From: Bugula neritina
Lineage: Eukaryota; Bryozoa; Gymnolaemata; Cheilostomatida; Bugulidae
Assembly (NCBI GenBank): GCA_964035545.1
Contig: OZ037766.1
Span: 24,613,126-24,677,125, forward strand
Direction: 5' to 3'
Length of the DNA: 64,000 bases
Shown piece after piece: positions 19,593 through 39,100 of this stretch; the stretch's first letter is position 1, and each line of letters starts with the position of its first letter. The notes beneath the pieces were generated by a model that worked only from the letters and a program-made list of their open reading frames with translations, ran no database searches and had not been told where the DNA came from. Position numbers and translations under genes: made by a program.

Positions 19593-22479
19593 TGATTCGC
19601 TTTAAACACAGATCAATGAACAAAATGATTTACATTTCCATTTTAAATAGCCTTCGATACCACGTCTTTATCTGTTTGACCTTGCAAAAAATAAGAAAAC
19701 TGGAGTATACCGGTTTGTTTCACTTTGAAGTCTGCGCAAATGCAATACCAAGATAACAACAGCTGGTAACATAGACTTATAGATAAACTATTAGCATCTT
19801 TGAACAAAATTACAACATAGCCTACAGAAAAACAGTAGACTGAATGGTGTGCTAATTAGACTGGCAATATTCTTGAAAATATTCTTAAAAATATAAATGA
19901 CAATTGATTATAACGGTTCCTTAATAATTTAAGCCATTAATTTACATTTTACGCTTACAATACGCTGCTGTAACAAATAGGCCCAACAATTCACACTTCA
20001 CAGTCATGTACACATTACCAACTGAATCCAAAGTACATGTTTGTTATCACTGCATGTAAACACTATGACAAGTTTTTGCAATGTTGTGCATATTCTCACC
20101 GTATATAGTGAGGGTATTACTAACTGTCACAAACACTTAGCCACGTACGGTAATAATTTTCTGTCTCAATTCAATACTTCTTTCGTAACAGCAATCTTGT
20201 AAATTTAAGCACTTGCTGGTTAAGTTTGGAAAAAAGCCCACAAAATGATAAAAATGTTAAAAAGCTTAGCGTTTTCAACAAAGCAAATGTAAAAAAATAG
20301 CTGATGCTACATTAAGCAATTTAGATTAAATATAGCTATTTTTAAAGGGTTAGCGAAATGTTCTTTTTTGATTCAGAATAGACCGGTGAATGTAATGTAG
20401 GTTAGGTACTTTTTATTATGTTATATAACTCAAAGGTATCCAATTTCTTTAGTTGACATAAGCAACTAAAAATCATAGTAATAAACAGTAAAATCAAATA
20501 GAGGTGTAGCATTTTTGTGCACACGAAATCTAGCTTAAGCAATGGTACATAAAAGCTGAACTATACCAAACTGTTGCTGTAATAATTCTGTCAAGCAGAT
20601 TAAAATAGCTGTCAACTTTTTTTAAATTTAAACTTTATTTTACATGCTGCTAAAAAGCTTGGCACAGGTTTTGTGAAAGCTATAACCAAGATTATTTACC
20701 AATTTTGTGCGAGTGCTTATTATATATGCTAAAAACGAAATCATATAACTCTAGCCTACTCAATATTTAAAAACTTGTCAATTGTCAAATCGATGATTTT
20801 TAACAAACTGGCATGAGTGAAAGACTTCAAATGCATGGGACTGTGGGGACATCTATTCAAATGTGATGTCTTAGCTTAAAGAGTATATAATGCAGCACTA
20901 TCCCTTTCGGTGTACTTTGCCTTTGATTTAGCCCAATGATTGACATATACTCTCCAACTTGCAGTTTATGTTAATTTTTATCAATCTGTCTGAGCCAATA
21001 TATAAGCTTAATATAGCCACAGGTCAAAGGGAGGTGGAAAGTTACAGAAATCAGTTGATATTGTATATTTTTATCAATGATAATTTTTATATAAATACTG
21101 TTTCACATTAATTTGATGCTAATGTAGGCTTTCAACTAGAGGTCTGCCAAAGTTTGCCCGGCACCAAACCTTGAATAGAATCTGTCCAACTTCGGTTTAA
21201 AAAGACATGCCTGGTGCCTTTTTGTTTCTACCCAAATAAGTGACAGCGAGTGTGCATTCTATATGCTCTCAATTAGACATCTGTGTAGTGTTGAGTTTAC
21301 CCAGTGGCTCTTGTGGTGTAATGGTAGCACACTTGTTTGCAAGCCAGAGAACTCGGGTTTGATTCCCAGTGGGGGTGAAATTATTAGAACATAAAAAGAA
21401 TACTTAAAATCATGTTGAAGGATTTGCCAAAAAAGCTCAGGAAGTACATAAAATAATAATCTTGAGAGGTTAAATTGACTGAAACCGGAGCATCAAGTGT
21501 GCTTTATCCCTGTGTGGAAAATCTTCTTAAAGTTTAATGTTGAAGTTATATCACAATCTGTCAACATTAGTCAGAGTGATATACCAATAGCACACTTAGC
21601 AGCCAGAATATATAATAGCCGTCATGTGACCGAGTACAGCCAGTCATTTGGCAAGTGAACCGGAAGTAGCAGCATATACATGTATAAATGGTGAATGTGT
21701 GCCCAACACTACTATAGTAAACAATTATACAGCTATCATTGTTTTATAATCTTAAAATGTTTTCTACAGTAGAAATGTCCAAAGTCTGTAGTAGCTCAAG
21801 CAGAAACTAAAATCTAGGAACCTGGGAATATCAATTTTGTGAAAGCCAAATATAAGCAGAATTAAAGATTATATTTTGTTTCAATTCTCTACACCAGAAG
21901 ATAACTATTGACCTAAGACAATGATTTTTAGGGCCTAAAAGCGGAGTTGCATTTCTTGCAATATTTTTATTTTCATCTGCGATAGGAGTTGTTGCCCCAT
22001 AGTGCAAATTAGTCTTGCTTCTAATGTAAAAAAACAATTCCAGTTAGAGTAGACAACAAATCAGATTAGTGACTGTGATGGTAACTTTTTGAAAACTTTA
22101 ACTCAGTACAGAACATAAAATAATAGTTTGTAGCTCCTCGTTCCCAAAAGATATACTTTTAAATTAGTCATCTCTTTTCCTTATCTGAAAAGCATTTATT
22201 GCTACTAATTTGTTTACAATAGAAATTATTAGCTTTACTGCTTGTTCGAGTGTCACATTACAAAATTAGGTCTATATACGGTCCTATGACAGATTCCATC
22301 GTCATTTCCTACATTTAATTTTCAACAAAAGTATAAATGCACCATTACTTATAGCAACTGCATTAGACCATTCATTAGATATTAGAAAGAATAGACTGTA
22401 TTTCAAGGCAATTACAGCGAAGAAGCATTTTAGAATCTAGCTATGCTTTATAAAGAATAATGCTTTAAATAATCATGTA
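19593..22479. other. Intergenic spacer between the two BHMT-like genes
   Basis: 2.9 kb upstream of copy 1 and downstream of copy 2. It holds one S1 repeat (21284-21385). The motif GGTTAAGTTTGGAAAAAA with CCCACAAAA at about 20217-20245 recurs at about 30778-30803, upstream of copy 2, suggesting that the duplicated unit includes promoter-side sequence. No gene was seen. Confidence 0.5.
21284..21385 (+). mobile_element. tRNA-derived SINE-like repeat, family S1, single head
   Basis: Leader GTGTTGAGTTTACCCAGTGG, box A TGGTGTAATGGTAGCAC, box B-like GGTTTGATTCC and acceptor side CAGTGGGGGTGA. The D arm can fold and the acceptor sides are largely complementary, but the anticodon arm cannot, so it is a repeat and not a tRNA gene. 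Confidence 0.65.
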
Positions 22480-29770
<7,291 letters not shown>

Positions 29771-32700
29771 TATTGTACTGTATTTGCAGGTTATAGTAAA
29801 CAGAGATGGTTCACGGTGTTATGCCAACTGCCTGGTGGTGTTTTCTGCTTGCGTAATCTTACAATAACCAGTCCTTACCAGTTTGCATCATAGCAAAGTT
29901 CACCTATAAACTTGTATCAAGATAAAAACTGTCAACAGCCTAAAGATAAACATTGACTAGGGTTTAAACTTCACTCTAATATTATGTAGACTTTAGTCTA
30001 TTATATACATAAAGCTTAAGTAGTGTTCCAACACAAACATGCAGTAGCATTACCCTACATGCAATATGCTACTGTATTTGTTATTGATGTCTAGTTAATT
30101 AAATAATAATACTGGATTAGTTGAACTTTTACAAGCATTGCAAATAGAAAAAATGTTATACATCTATTATAACACTTTACAATGTCAGCACTGCTCCTAT
30201 ATAACTTTTTTGAACAACATGAAAATAGACAGTCAACTTGCTCACAACTAAGTGGCAGTAATAATTTAGGAGCAGTATAGTGGAGAAATTGAGATAGACT
30301 AAACTCTTTAAAATCTTTTATTACATTTTGGTTTGGGGCATGGGTTGAAATTCATAAAAGAACATAACTTATGATGATACAATGTTAATCTAGAACACAT
30401 GCTTTTTCTTAATTTCTCCATTATTGCTCCTACCTTGCAGTAGTTACTAAACTTTGCTAATATAGTTATCAAAGCAGGTTAATTGAGATAAACAAGTTAT
30501 AGGTTTAGTGTGCTATAATATTATTTGGGAATTGGCATCTTTTACTGTTTAAAATTCTGGCCAGTAAAAAGCATGAATTTTCTTACAATGTAAGCCACAA
30601 ATTTAAGAGTAACACATATATGTATAGAGCTACCGCAGTAACAAAAAGCTGGCATAGACTATATAAATTTTGTACCATCACCAACTGTTCTAAGAATTCG
30701 GTCAAATTGATAAATTTTTGCCTCGAGCCAATGTCTTCTGTGCATCTATATAACTATGCTGGGAGCATTTGCACCTGGTGGTTAAGTTTGGAAAAAACCC
30801 ACAAAAGATAAGATTTGTTATAATGAAGCAACGTGCATTTGTTAGACAGTGTCTACATGCCACATCTTGTATAACATAATTATGTTATTTTATCTGGCTT
30901 TTATCTAGAAAGCCATCTCCATATAATTATATAGTAATAATTTAGCTCTGATGTAGTAATGACCAGTTATAGGCGACGAAGTATTATATGGATCAAAAAT
31001 ATTATGTTAAGTTTCATGATCTTAAACTAATGAATCATTTCAAAAAACTTTATATGCAACGCGTGCACCAGTACAGATTACATAGTTGCTAATTACGTGC
31101 TAATGTCCAAATACTTTGGTTAACCTACCAATTTTTAAACATATATTAGAAAATGAAAAGAATGAAGTGCTGTTATCTACCTAAACACTCCATTTAGTGC
31201 AGGTTATAGGCGTTTAGCTATCTTATCAGTCTGAAATAAGCTTTTGAGAGAATATATTAATAATCTAAAATTAATTTAAAATCATTACAAATAGCAAATG
31301 ATATTATAGCACACTATAATTACCAGACTTAACAAATTGATTTGCAGTCAAACTGTAGTTGCTTTTTACTCCAAAAAGACAACTCTCAGTTTAACTCAGA
31401 GGTAATTATAACTCAATGTGAGAACTCTAAAGCATCATTTTTATGTCTTAGTGAAGCAATTCACTGCCTATAGCAATTCATTGTCTTTTCAAGAGGGCAT
31501 AACTCACCAAATAGTTTAATATCACTGATTATCTGAAATACTAGCATTACAAGCTTGCATTATTAAGTTTCTATGCACAATCAAATAATTCACTATGAAA
31601 TTCAATATTTATTAAACTTACACCAATTTTAGAACATATCTTGTTGAGCTACCTGTGATATGAGTAGCCTGTATAAAATAGTTTTGTTAAACTTTACAGA
31701 TGTGATTTCTCTGCGGCATATTTAGACAGTTTGTAGCTCCTTGACCGTAGAGAGCAGTGTTTACTGTAGTTCTCTACTTGCAACTGGTGCTAAATAATTA
31801 CAATACTAATTTCATTGATTGCTTTCAACTGCATGGGTGTTGTATAATACACAATATGCTGCTATGTTAATATTGTATATGAGTATTGATTTTACACACC
31901 CAGCCTAATAAAGTTATATTTTTGTATTGATAGTTTATCGTAGAGCTGTTTATTTAATGAAAAGTTGGCTGCAGTACAATTAACACATGATACAGCTAGT
32001 GGAACTCATTAGTAATAATTTTAAAAACTTTCCTGGTAATTATCATTCTAAGTTGTATACAGAAGATATGATACATAATTTTGAGGGAGTTTTGAAAAGT
32101 TGGGAAGGGATTTGTGAGGGGTTTGAAGGAGTTTGTGAGGGATTTGGGAAGGGAGAAGATATTGAAACTTTGAAGCTGTACATTTAGTCTGGTAAAGTTT
32201 TAAAGTCATTTTATTCTTTGAGTAGAGATTGCCTAATAGCCATGAATTACTGAGTCATCGAAACTAGTTTTCAGCAAAACTTATTTAGAGACCATTGATG
32301 GTGCACCATGGACGGTAGCCAATAATGGTCAGCCTCCTAACCTCCAAAACCCGTCATAAGATTGCTGTTATAGTCGTCTTTCCAACTTATAATAGTGCAA
32401 ATGTATAACGGAATAACAGTTCTTGACCTATACTTTTAAAAACGGAAAAACATGCAAGTCTATCAACTACCAGCTCTGAGGTAGCCATTCTTGTCTAAAT
32501 ATAGCTGTTACTAAAAGAAGGACGTCATCAAAATGATCTAGAGGAGATTTCTGATTAAGGCAAGAGCTTCCAAATTAACCAATCATGTTTAATGGGACTC
32601 TAACTTCAATTTAGCCGAAATTGATATGTATAAATTGGTAAAAGGCTTCAATTGCTAAACTATGAGCCCTATAAATATTTTGATTATTATTACATATTGT

Positions 32701-33123
32701 TTAAACACCTTAATTATTGTTATATAGCTTATACATTTGTTTTAACTAGGATCTCTTATAAAAAGTCAAAAAGAAGTTGGTCTCTCTGCCTTTAAGTTAT
32801 ACTGATCATAATGATAGTGAGAAGCTTATTGAGTAAAGAGTTGTCGTTTCAATATTATAATAACGCGTCTTTTTCGAAATGTTTACGCAAATTTAGCGAT
32901 TATGAATTATAGCACTACTGAGACTAGGAACTGGGACTATCGACTCATAGTTTAGATAGTTACCGCGTTGCTGTAAATATTGCAGATTTAGTTATGTACA
33001 ATATCTTACCTGCTGTCTTTCGTTCCCAGATCATCAAACAAGAATATTCTGGTAGCTGAAAGAAGGCTTGTTTGGTGGTTCAATGATCAGAACGTACCCT
33101 TTTGGGTTGATTATCCCTACATC
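29771..33123. other. Divergent intergenic region, BHMT copy 2 and SUGT1
   Basis: 3.35 kb of AT-rich DNA between the BHMT copy 2 start (minus) and the SUGT1 start (plus). A motif shared with the copy 1 upstream region lies at about 30778-30803. No further gene was seen; a 66-codon frame at 31987-32187 has no recognisable features. Confidence 0.5.
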
Positions 33124-36100
33124 ATGGCCCAGGAGCACTTTAGGTATGTATTTTACTCTATTTAATTTGATTTTTATATAATTTTCATTTTCTTCCAGTC
33201 AGCACTGTACAAGGTTTGGTTTTCAACTCTGATGTTCATGATGATGATGATCGCATTTTGATTTTTGTTGAAATAAAAATAAAAGTCAAGTTTAACTTGG
33301 AACCTAACTTCAAGATATTGATAAAGATCGAGATGAAGAATAAGTGTATTGGTATGCCACCCAGAAGTATTGGCAGGCAGCCAATCATTAAAGCTTTCAA
33401 GCTTCAAAAGCTTTCACCAAAGCTACTATTAGCTGGCAGAGCTAGTTCATTCACTGTACTGCATGAGTCAGTGTATCATGATCAAACCGCCATATTTACA
33501 CTCTTTGTATGAATAAACTATCGGTTTCGGTATTGTGATGGCTAAGATTTTTATCCACGCATCAATATTGGTACGATTTGACAGTTAATAAACTCGAAAA
33601 CCTGTTGCCAAGTTGGCTAGTAGTTAAAGCATATCTTGCAACCAGACACAAACACAAACCGATACAGTACCAATATTGCTGAGGCTGACATGGACCGACA
33701 GGACATAGTTAATCTCAAAAAGCAACGTACTACTCTGAGGTCTAAGGTAACAATGCTAACTAATCTCATAGAATCAGCAATCTCTAGTAGCAACTCTACA
33801 CAAGTGGAATGCCTGCGATCTCAGCTTGAATCTACATATCAAGAGTTTCTAACTATCCATTATGACTTTTTGGAATATGTTTCATCAGATGAGTCTATGG
33901 AAGACATTGCTTATGTTAATAAGATGAGTCCAGTAGAGTACTATCAAGCTGTGAAGGCTAGTTATGACAAAGCTATTTCTGACTGTAATACTTGGCATAG
34001 CAAATTCTATAAAATCAAGCACAGCCTTATTTTAGCAATTAAGAAAGCCAATGGATTAGTTACTGATTGTACTGACAATACTCTTATCACTGAACATCAT
34101 AGGAAATGTGTAGCTCTTTCAGAAAGTTTGGCAGATACCATAGGTTTTTCTGATTTATTATTAGAACTAGACGAAGTTATTTTATCTTTAGATTATTGTA
34201 TGTCTAAGTTTACTCTTATGTCAAAGGCTCAGTCACAGAGCATGAGTTTCGAACACCGTGAATCTGATCCGTCCGTGGTCCGGTCCGGTCCCGCGGAGAG
34301 CGGTGTGGGTGGGGGGTCACCTTCAGACGGCGCGAGTCATGCACCGACTATGGTCGCGTCGAGTCGGTTGTTTTCTTCTAGATCACACCCTAGCACACAT
34401 GAGGCTACTCTTGCACCAAATCCAGGTGTCACAGCAAGCGGTAGTGATAGGCAGGTACTACGGGAAGATCACACATCCGGTGAAGCTTTGGCATCAAATC
34501 CAGGTGTCATAGCAAGTACCAATGTCAGAGATGTTCGTTTTTCTTCATTCTCAGTACGTGATCTACATGGTAGTCCTGATCGTGCAGCTCATTCTGAATT
34601 TTTGATTCGCGGCGCAACTTCCTCGGTTGTCAATGCATATGATAGCTACCCTAATGGAACTAGTCAAATAAGTTATGACTCTAGACATACAAGTGGAAAT
34701 AACTTCAATTCATCTATACATAAAACTCATTCACAACCCAAGCCATTTAACGGCACCAGATACTATTGGCCGGAATTTAGGTCAGTATGGCTAAGATATG
34801 CCACTATGTTTTACGATGATGTTGATAGGGCTTGTGAATTAAAAAAATTTCTCACTGGCGAAGCTCTGGAGATGGTTCAGCCAATCTTCGCAACTCAGCC
34901 TCAAGCTTACGAGAGAATGATGTGTAGATTAGAAGAGGTCTACAACGATCCTAGCATGAGTGTGCAAGCAGTCTTCAACAATCTACAAGAACTAAAGCCA
35001 GTAAAGGAAGGAGATGCACGAGAACTCGTCAAAATGGCCAATGCAGTGGAAAGTTCGTACAGCCAACTCGGTGAAGTGGGACTTTTGCAAACTGTTACGC
35101 TGCCACAGGTCGATACTCTTGCAAACCTATTACCTACAAGCATTAGACGGGACTGGGATAGACACTTTCACTCACTTACTCACGAGGAGAGAATCAAGCC
35201 ATTCCCACACCTCATGAGGTTTCTAGAGCAGGAACGGCAGATAGCCCTCAGACGCATAGAAACTGTAAACCCGCAGTCCTCCAGTATGCATAAACAGAAG
35301 GTGAAAATGTTCCACGCTGAAAGTAGTGGCCCAAAGTCTAGTAGTAACAGGTCTACTAATAATAGCAAAATCATTGATAGTAAGAATTACTGTTTTATTC
35401 ATTGCAGTAAGCGTCATTGTCTTGTTGAGTGCAGAAATTTCTTGGCGTTGTCTGTAGAGGAAAGATACAAGTTAATAAAAACTAATTCTCTATGTGTTAG
35501 GTGCTTGGGTGCCCATGAGCCTAAGCGCTGTCCAAATTTCCGAACCCCTTGTTCAGTCTGTGATAAAACAACTCACCATGTATTATTGTGCATCAAATCA
35601 GCTGAAACTAATACACATACCAATTGTAATACCAACAAGAATAAACTAAAAGCTGATCAAATTAAGCACAAAAGTAACGAAAATTCTGAAACGCCTGCTG
35701 TTAGCACCACAGTCCATGTGTCTCCCAATCATGGAGCGCACAATCATCCAGGAAATGCTACAGTATTTGCCATTCAGCAGGCTCAAGTAGTGGGTACATC
35801 TCATACAGCTATTATATTCTTTGACGGCGGATCCAATGCGTCATTCATATCGGAGAGAGCTGCTAAAGCGTGGGATGCGCGACAGATAGATAAGGTGAAT
35901 TTGGAAATGAACACACTTGGTGAACATGAAGTTAGCGAAACTTCTACTATTTATGAAGTAAAGTTACAAACTCCAAAGGGAAGGACCTTTGCAATTTTAG
36001 CTTACAGCCTTCGGAAACTCACAGGGGCTATCAACAGGCCACTTGATGCAAACATCCTCAAATCTCTCTTCCCGAAAGTAGATACTCACAAGCTATTGAA

Positions 36101-39100
36101 GAAGACGGGACCCATCGACCTGCTAATTGGTAACGATCTTCTTGGATTGCATCCAAAACACCAAGTTGATCAAGCAGGACCTCACCTCTATGTATATTCC
36201 GGACCCTTTGGACTGTGTGTGCAGGGATCACACCCTGCCCTTAGCAACTTTTCTACACTTCCATCCTCATCTTTTCATGTACAGGCTACCATGGCGCATG
36301 AGAAGTTAGAGGAAGTTGAATTCACTCAAAGCATACACAACGACACGCTCAACAGTTGTGATTTTGAATTGTCTACAGTTTCTACGCCAACTTACAGTGT
36401 CAATAGTCCCGACGCATCTCCCAGTCAGTTTGCAAAGTCATTTTCAAGACCTCAGACTATTATAAATTATGGTGAATCACATACTATAGCCACTGAATGT
36501 GGTATGATTGAGTCAGCCGATGATTCCGACCCTTTACAGAGCCCGGGAGACCCAGACACTGAGTCTGCAGGACAAATCGGTTCTGGACAGTTGAACAGAT
36601 CTTTAGAAGTCAATGACTCTATGTCCATGTCTGTAGAGATTAAAAGAAAGTATGAATTTACTAGCAGTACCTCTATCACACAATCCACGCCTGTTCCGGC
36701 CAATGAGAGGGCAGAATCTAAAGCGACTGCTAAAGGGGTAAACAAAGCTACAGCTAAATGTCGTATAGCACCCATAAAACAACAACTCAAGATTCCTCAA
36801 CTAGAACTCAATGCGGCCGTATGGTCAAAGAGAGGCAGACAAGTTATTAAGACTGAAATGCGCTATGAGTTTGAGAAAGTTTATCAGCTTATCAATTCTA
36901 AAACGGTGCTCAAGATGTTCCAAAAGAAGTCAACAAGGTTTCATGTTTACGAAGGTGTACGCATTGGAGAAATTCAAGGAGCAACCAATGGGGATATGAG
37001 CTGCTGGCACTGGGTAAGTGGCAAGGAAAACACAGCAGATTGGCTTACAAGAGGGAAGCCTGTCAATGACATTGGACCTGAGAGTGAATGGTGGAGAGGC
37101 CCAAATTTTCTCTATCTGCCTGAGGATCAATGGGATATAAAATCGCCATCTGACTCGAATGAGCTTGTCTTTGGAGAGAAGAAAATAGTTTACACCGTCA
37201 CTGCATCAACAGAAGTCCAATCATTTATTAAATATGAAAATTTCAGCAGCCTCAAGAGTCTAACATGGACAATAGCTCGAGTTTGCAACATCTTCAAATA
37301 CAAAAGTTTTAAGGGAATCCAATCTGATCTCATCACCGTGGAAGATCTACGGCAGACCAAACTCTACTTACTGAAGCAGGTACAACGCACTATAGATTCT
37401 GAGTTGAGCAAGATTAAAGAGAAATACACAAGGCTTCACCCCATTAAGACAGAGAGTGAAGTATGGATAGTAGGCAGTAGACTCCTAAGGCATAACCCCA
37501 TGACAGCGATTAAAACGCACACGCAATCAATCTTTCCCACCTCTCACTACTTTACTTACTTGGCAATGCGGCAGGCACACATAAACAGCTATCACCGTGG
37601 CCGAGATGCAACACTCGCAAGATTCCGAGAAGAGTTTTGGACTATGCAAGGATCTAAGGTTGCTAGGGGCATAGTAACATCATGCCAAATGTGTCGACTC
37701 AAACAACCTCGCTTTACTGATCAACTGATGGGAAGTCTTCCTACAGAACGACTAACGACCGGACCGCCATTCAACAATGTAATGATAGATCTTTTTGGTC
37801 CGTATATTGTGAGAGGAGAAAAACAGACTAGAACTTCGAGCAAAGCTTATGAAGTAATATTCACAGACATCAGTTCACGAGCAGCACACATCGAAGCAGT
37901 TTTCGGATATGACAGTGATTCTTTCCTGTTGGCATTAACTCGATTCGTCAACATTCGTGGCTGGCCATCCAAGATTTATTCTGATCCTGGAACACAGTTA
38001 GCTGGAGCAGAAAAAGAACTCAAAGATATGTGGAGACGCATGGACAAAGATTCTATCAAGAAAACCAGTGCAGAAAATGGGTTGCAATGGGAATTTGGAC
38101 CTGGTGACAGCCCCTGGTATCAGGGCGCTGCTGAATCACTCATAAAGGCTGTCAAGAGATGTTTCACATTTTCAAAGAGCAACCGCCGGCTTTCACCTAC
38201 AGAATTTCTCACAATCTGCACTGAAGCTGCAAACACACTAAATGAAAGGCCATTGGGATTACTGCCAGATTCAGACTCTGAGATCAACATATTAACACCT
38301 AACTGTCAACTTATTGGACGACCCTTCATCAAGAATCCTGGCAACTGGAATACAGACTACTCCTTAAGGGGGCGACTGGCTTTGGTAAATACAGTCTCAG
38401 ATGACTTCTGGCGGAAGTGGACCGAATTGTATGCACCCACACTGATTCATCACCAAAAGTGGCATACCCCAAGACGAAACTTTCAGGTGGGAGATGTTGT
38501 AGTGGTTATGGATCCAAATCAGCTGCGTAATCAGTATAAACTAGCTCGAGTACATCAAGTATATCCGAGCAAGGATGGCGTAGTAAGAAAAGTAGCCTTT
38601 TCCTACAAAAACTATAAGGTAGCAGGGAAACTGAGGGACTATGTAGGCTGTAAAGACAATATCATAACCCGCAGCGTGCATAGGTTGGCTTTATTAACTG
38701 AAGTGAACCCATAAATGACTGATCTACCTTCTTGGCCGCGTGTACGCTCGTGTCGCTGGAGGGGTCTGCATTCAACCATTTTTCGGGGGACGGGCTGGTG
38801 CGCGGAGGGGTCAGCGGATTGGTGCAAGAATTTCATGGTCTGTGACTGATCCTATTTTGTTTTGTTTGTTTTGTTTGTTTTGATTTACATAATTTATCAA
38901 TATTTGTCAGAATAGTATCTGCCAAACAATTCGACCCCACCGATGTATTGGTATGCCACCCAGAAGTATTGGCAGGCAGCCAATCATTAAAGCTTTCAAG
39001 CTTCAAAAGCTTTCACCAAAGCTACTATTAGCTGGCAGAGCTAGTTCATTCACTGTACTGCATGAGTCAGTGTATCATGATCAAACCGCCATATTTACAC

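Noticed and set aside
31987-32187. 66-codon frame with GFEGVCEGF repeats
   Set aside because: The repetition arises from a short GGGATTTG-type run; there is no splice context, homology or conserved domain.
32285-32330. Small palindrome around GGTGCACC
   Set aside because: It is short and imperfect, with no second copy or flanking duplication seen.
33636-33689. Gag-Pol start at 33636
   Set aside because: That codon is TTG and lies within the 5' LTR; the first ATG of the frame is at 33690.
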